In this document: positions 63,114-64,000 of the stretch, piece after piece
Numbering within the stretch: the first letter of the stretch is position 1
How the letters are laid out: each line of letters begins with the position of its first letter
Assembly: GCA_964519955.1 (NCBI GenBank)
Contig: CAZFLM010000026.1
Location: forward strand, 1 to 64,000
Direction: 5' to 3'
From: CAZFLM01 sp964519955
GTDB lineage: Bacteria; Armatimonadota; Chthonomonadetes; Chthonomonadales; CAJBBX01
DNA: 64,000 bases
Position numbers and translations under genes: made by a program
The notes under the pieces: generated by a model
Database searches by the model: none
What the model was told of the DNA's origin: nothing
What the model saw: only the letters and a program-made list of their open reading frames with translations

Positions 63114-64000
63114 ATGCTAGCGTGGATCGCGGCCGCATCGATGCTCGTGCAAGGCCAGACCGTCGACGTGCCGTTCGGGCGGGCGACGTGGGCGCCGGAC
63201 GGTGCGGACGCGAGGTGGGCGCCGCCGCCCGCGGCATCCGGCGTCGAGACGACCGCGGACTATGTGCGTCCGCCGCGGCCTGGCCAGGACCGCGACGAGT
63301 GGCTCCGGGCGCTGGAGGGCCTGCGGACGCAACTCCTGAGCCACCAGGCGCCGGAAGAGGTGACCGTCACGTTCCGCGGCGTGCGGGCGTGGACGCGGTT
63401 GGCGCCGCAGGTGGCCGCCGACCTGGCGCTCCGGCCCGGCGAGCGGATCGACGTCACGTTCGAGGCGCGATGGGTGTCGGGCAACTCGGAGGTCGGCCTG
63501 GCGCTGGACCACCTCGATCCAGCGACGCACGCGTGGCGGGATTGGTCGACCGTGCTGGCCACCGCGCGCATCCCGACGGATGGAGCCTGGCACCGCCTGA
63601 CGATGAGCCTGACGCTGCCGGCGGGGCGCCAGGATGCCGCCATCGCGGTGCCGATCGTCGGTCAGGACGCGACGCACGATGCCGCGACTGGGCAGTGGCT
63701 CATGCGCGACGTCACGCTGCGGGCTCCGGCCACCCCCGCACGTGAGAAGGCTGTTCGCCAGGCCGCCCAGGCGGTCTCAGCAGCGCGCCGGGGGCTCGAT
63801 CTCGCGCTCTACAGCCGCCGCGACATGGCCTGGTCGACGCGCAACTACGCCTGCTACTTCCTCTTCCTCTACGACCGCGAGTTCTACGACACCGTGGCGC
63901 GGCGCTACCGCGTCGACGAGTTCCTGGCGCGCATGGAGCGCGACTTCGGCGGCATCGACTCGGTAGTGCTCTGGCACGCCTACCCGCGCATCGGCGTGGA
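63114..64000 (+). CDS. Exported carbohydrate-active-type protein, partial
   Basis: The frame from ATG 63114 stays open to the window end, so the gene runs off the right edge; at least 295 residues are visible. GAGGAGAGG lies just upstream. The N-terminus is short and hydrophobic (LAWIAAASMLVQG). Residues 75-200 look like a carbohydrate-binding or jelly-roll domain (VTVTFRGVRAWTRLAP, WHRLTMSLTLPAG). Later residues read YACYFLFLYDREFYDTVARR and FGGIDSVVLWHAYPRIGV, resembling the start of a glycoside hydrolase barrel. The substrate is unknown. Possible -10 element TAGAAT at 63077-63082 without a convincing -35. Confidence 0.65.
   Translation, partial: MLAWIAAASMLVQGQTVDVPFGRATWAPDGADARWAPPPAASGVETTADYVRPPRPGQDRDEWLRALEGLRTQLLSHQAPEEVTVTFRGVRAWTRLAPQVAADLALRPGERIDVTFEARWVSGNSEVGLALDHLDPATHAWRDWSTVLATARIPTDGAWHRLTMSLTLPAGRQDAAIAVPIVGQDATHDAATGQWLMRDVTLRAPATPAREKAVRQAAQAVSAARRGLDLALYSRRDMAWSTRNYACYFLFLYDREFYDTVARRYRVDEFLARMERDFGGIDSVVLWHAYPRIGV

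Overview
The window is about 64 kb of GC-rich chromosome from a free-living bacterium, most likely an uncultured Armatimonadota lineage; Planctomycetota or Hydrogenedentota are the main alternatives. This placement is inferred from a PEP-CTERM secreted protein, Tat-exported proteins, many glycoside hydrolases, AP-endonuclease-2-type sugar isomerases, an ATP synthase with two b-type subunits, and frequent TTG starts. No marker gene fixes the taxon. A run of 100 N at 41938-42037 shows this is a scaffold. No rRNA, tRNA, transposase, CRISPR array or origin was recognised.

Layout, left to right. (1) 1-3.4 kb: the end of a beta-propeller protein, an unknown exported membrane protein, and a PEP-CTERM protein with HAF-like repeats. 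(2) 3.5-11.9 kb: a strong promoter drives an ACT-domain protein and aspartokinase, followed closely by ATP synthase genes in the order Z, I, a, c, b, b', delta, lipoprotein, alpha. A stem-loop follows alpha; gamma, beta and epsilon are not in the window. (3) 11.9-20 kb: a toxin-antitoxin-like pair, a VOC epimerase, two tandem Tat-exported transglutaminase-like paralogues, a pentad-repeat protein, an NHL-type lipoprotein and TspO. (4) 20-23.5 kb: a promoter and a three-gene operon of GAF histidine kinase, response regulator and TIR-domain protein. (5) 23.7-26.5 kb: a promoter, a cobalamin riboswitch, two BtuF-like corrinoid-binding proteins and a PP-loop ATPase. (6) 26.5-41 kb: a DUF4062-like/NACHT/HEAT protein, an ABC transporter with unusual fused permeases, and an AAA-type ATPase paired with a second NACHT/HEAT protein. 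(7) 41-46.4 kb: a DUF6266-like gene, a repeat-rich assembly gap, a flavoprotein, a Gfo/Idh/MocA oxidoreductase, two sugar isomerases and a DUF5674 pair. (8) 46.4-64 kb: a long minus-strand run of glycoside hydrolases interleaved with TPR-type repeat proteins, then the start of a further exported protein running off the right edge.

How the parts may work together: regions 4 and 6 look like a signalling and conflict (defence-type) neighbourhood built from TIR, NACHT/STAND ATPases and HEAT-repeat sensors, with vitamin B12 acquisition in between. Regions 7 and 8 look like a polysaccharide and sugar-catabolism neighbourhood. Five copies of a 27-bp interspersed repeat lie in gene gaps, three of them inside the ATP synthase operon. 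All functional statements are from reading the sequence; no database search was run.
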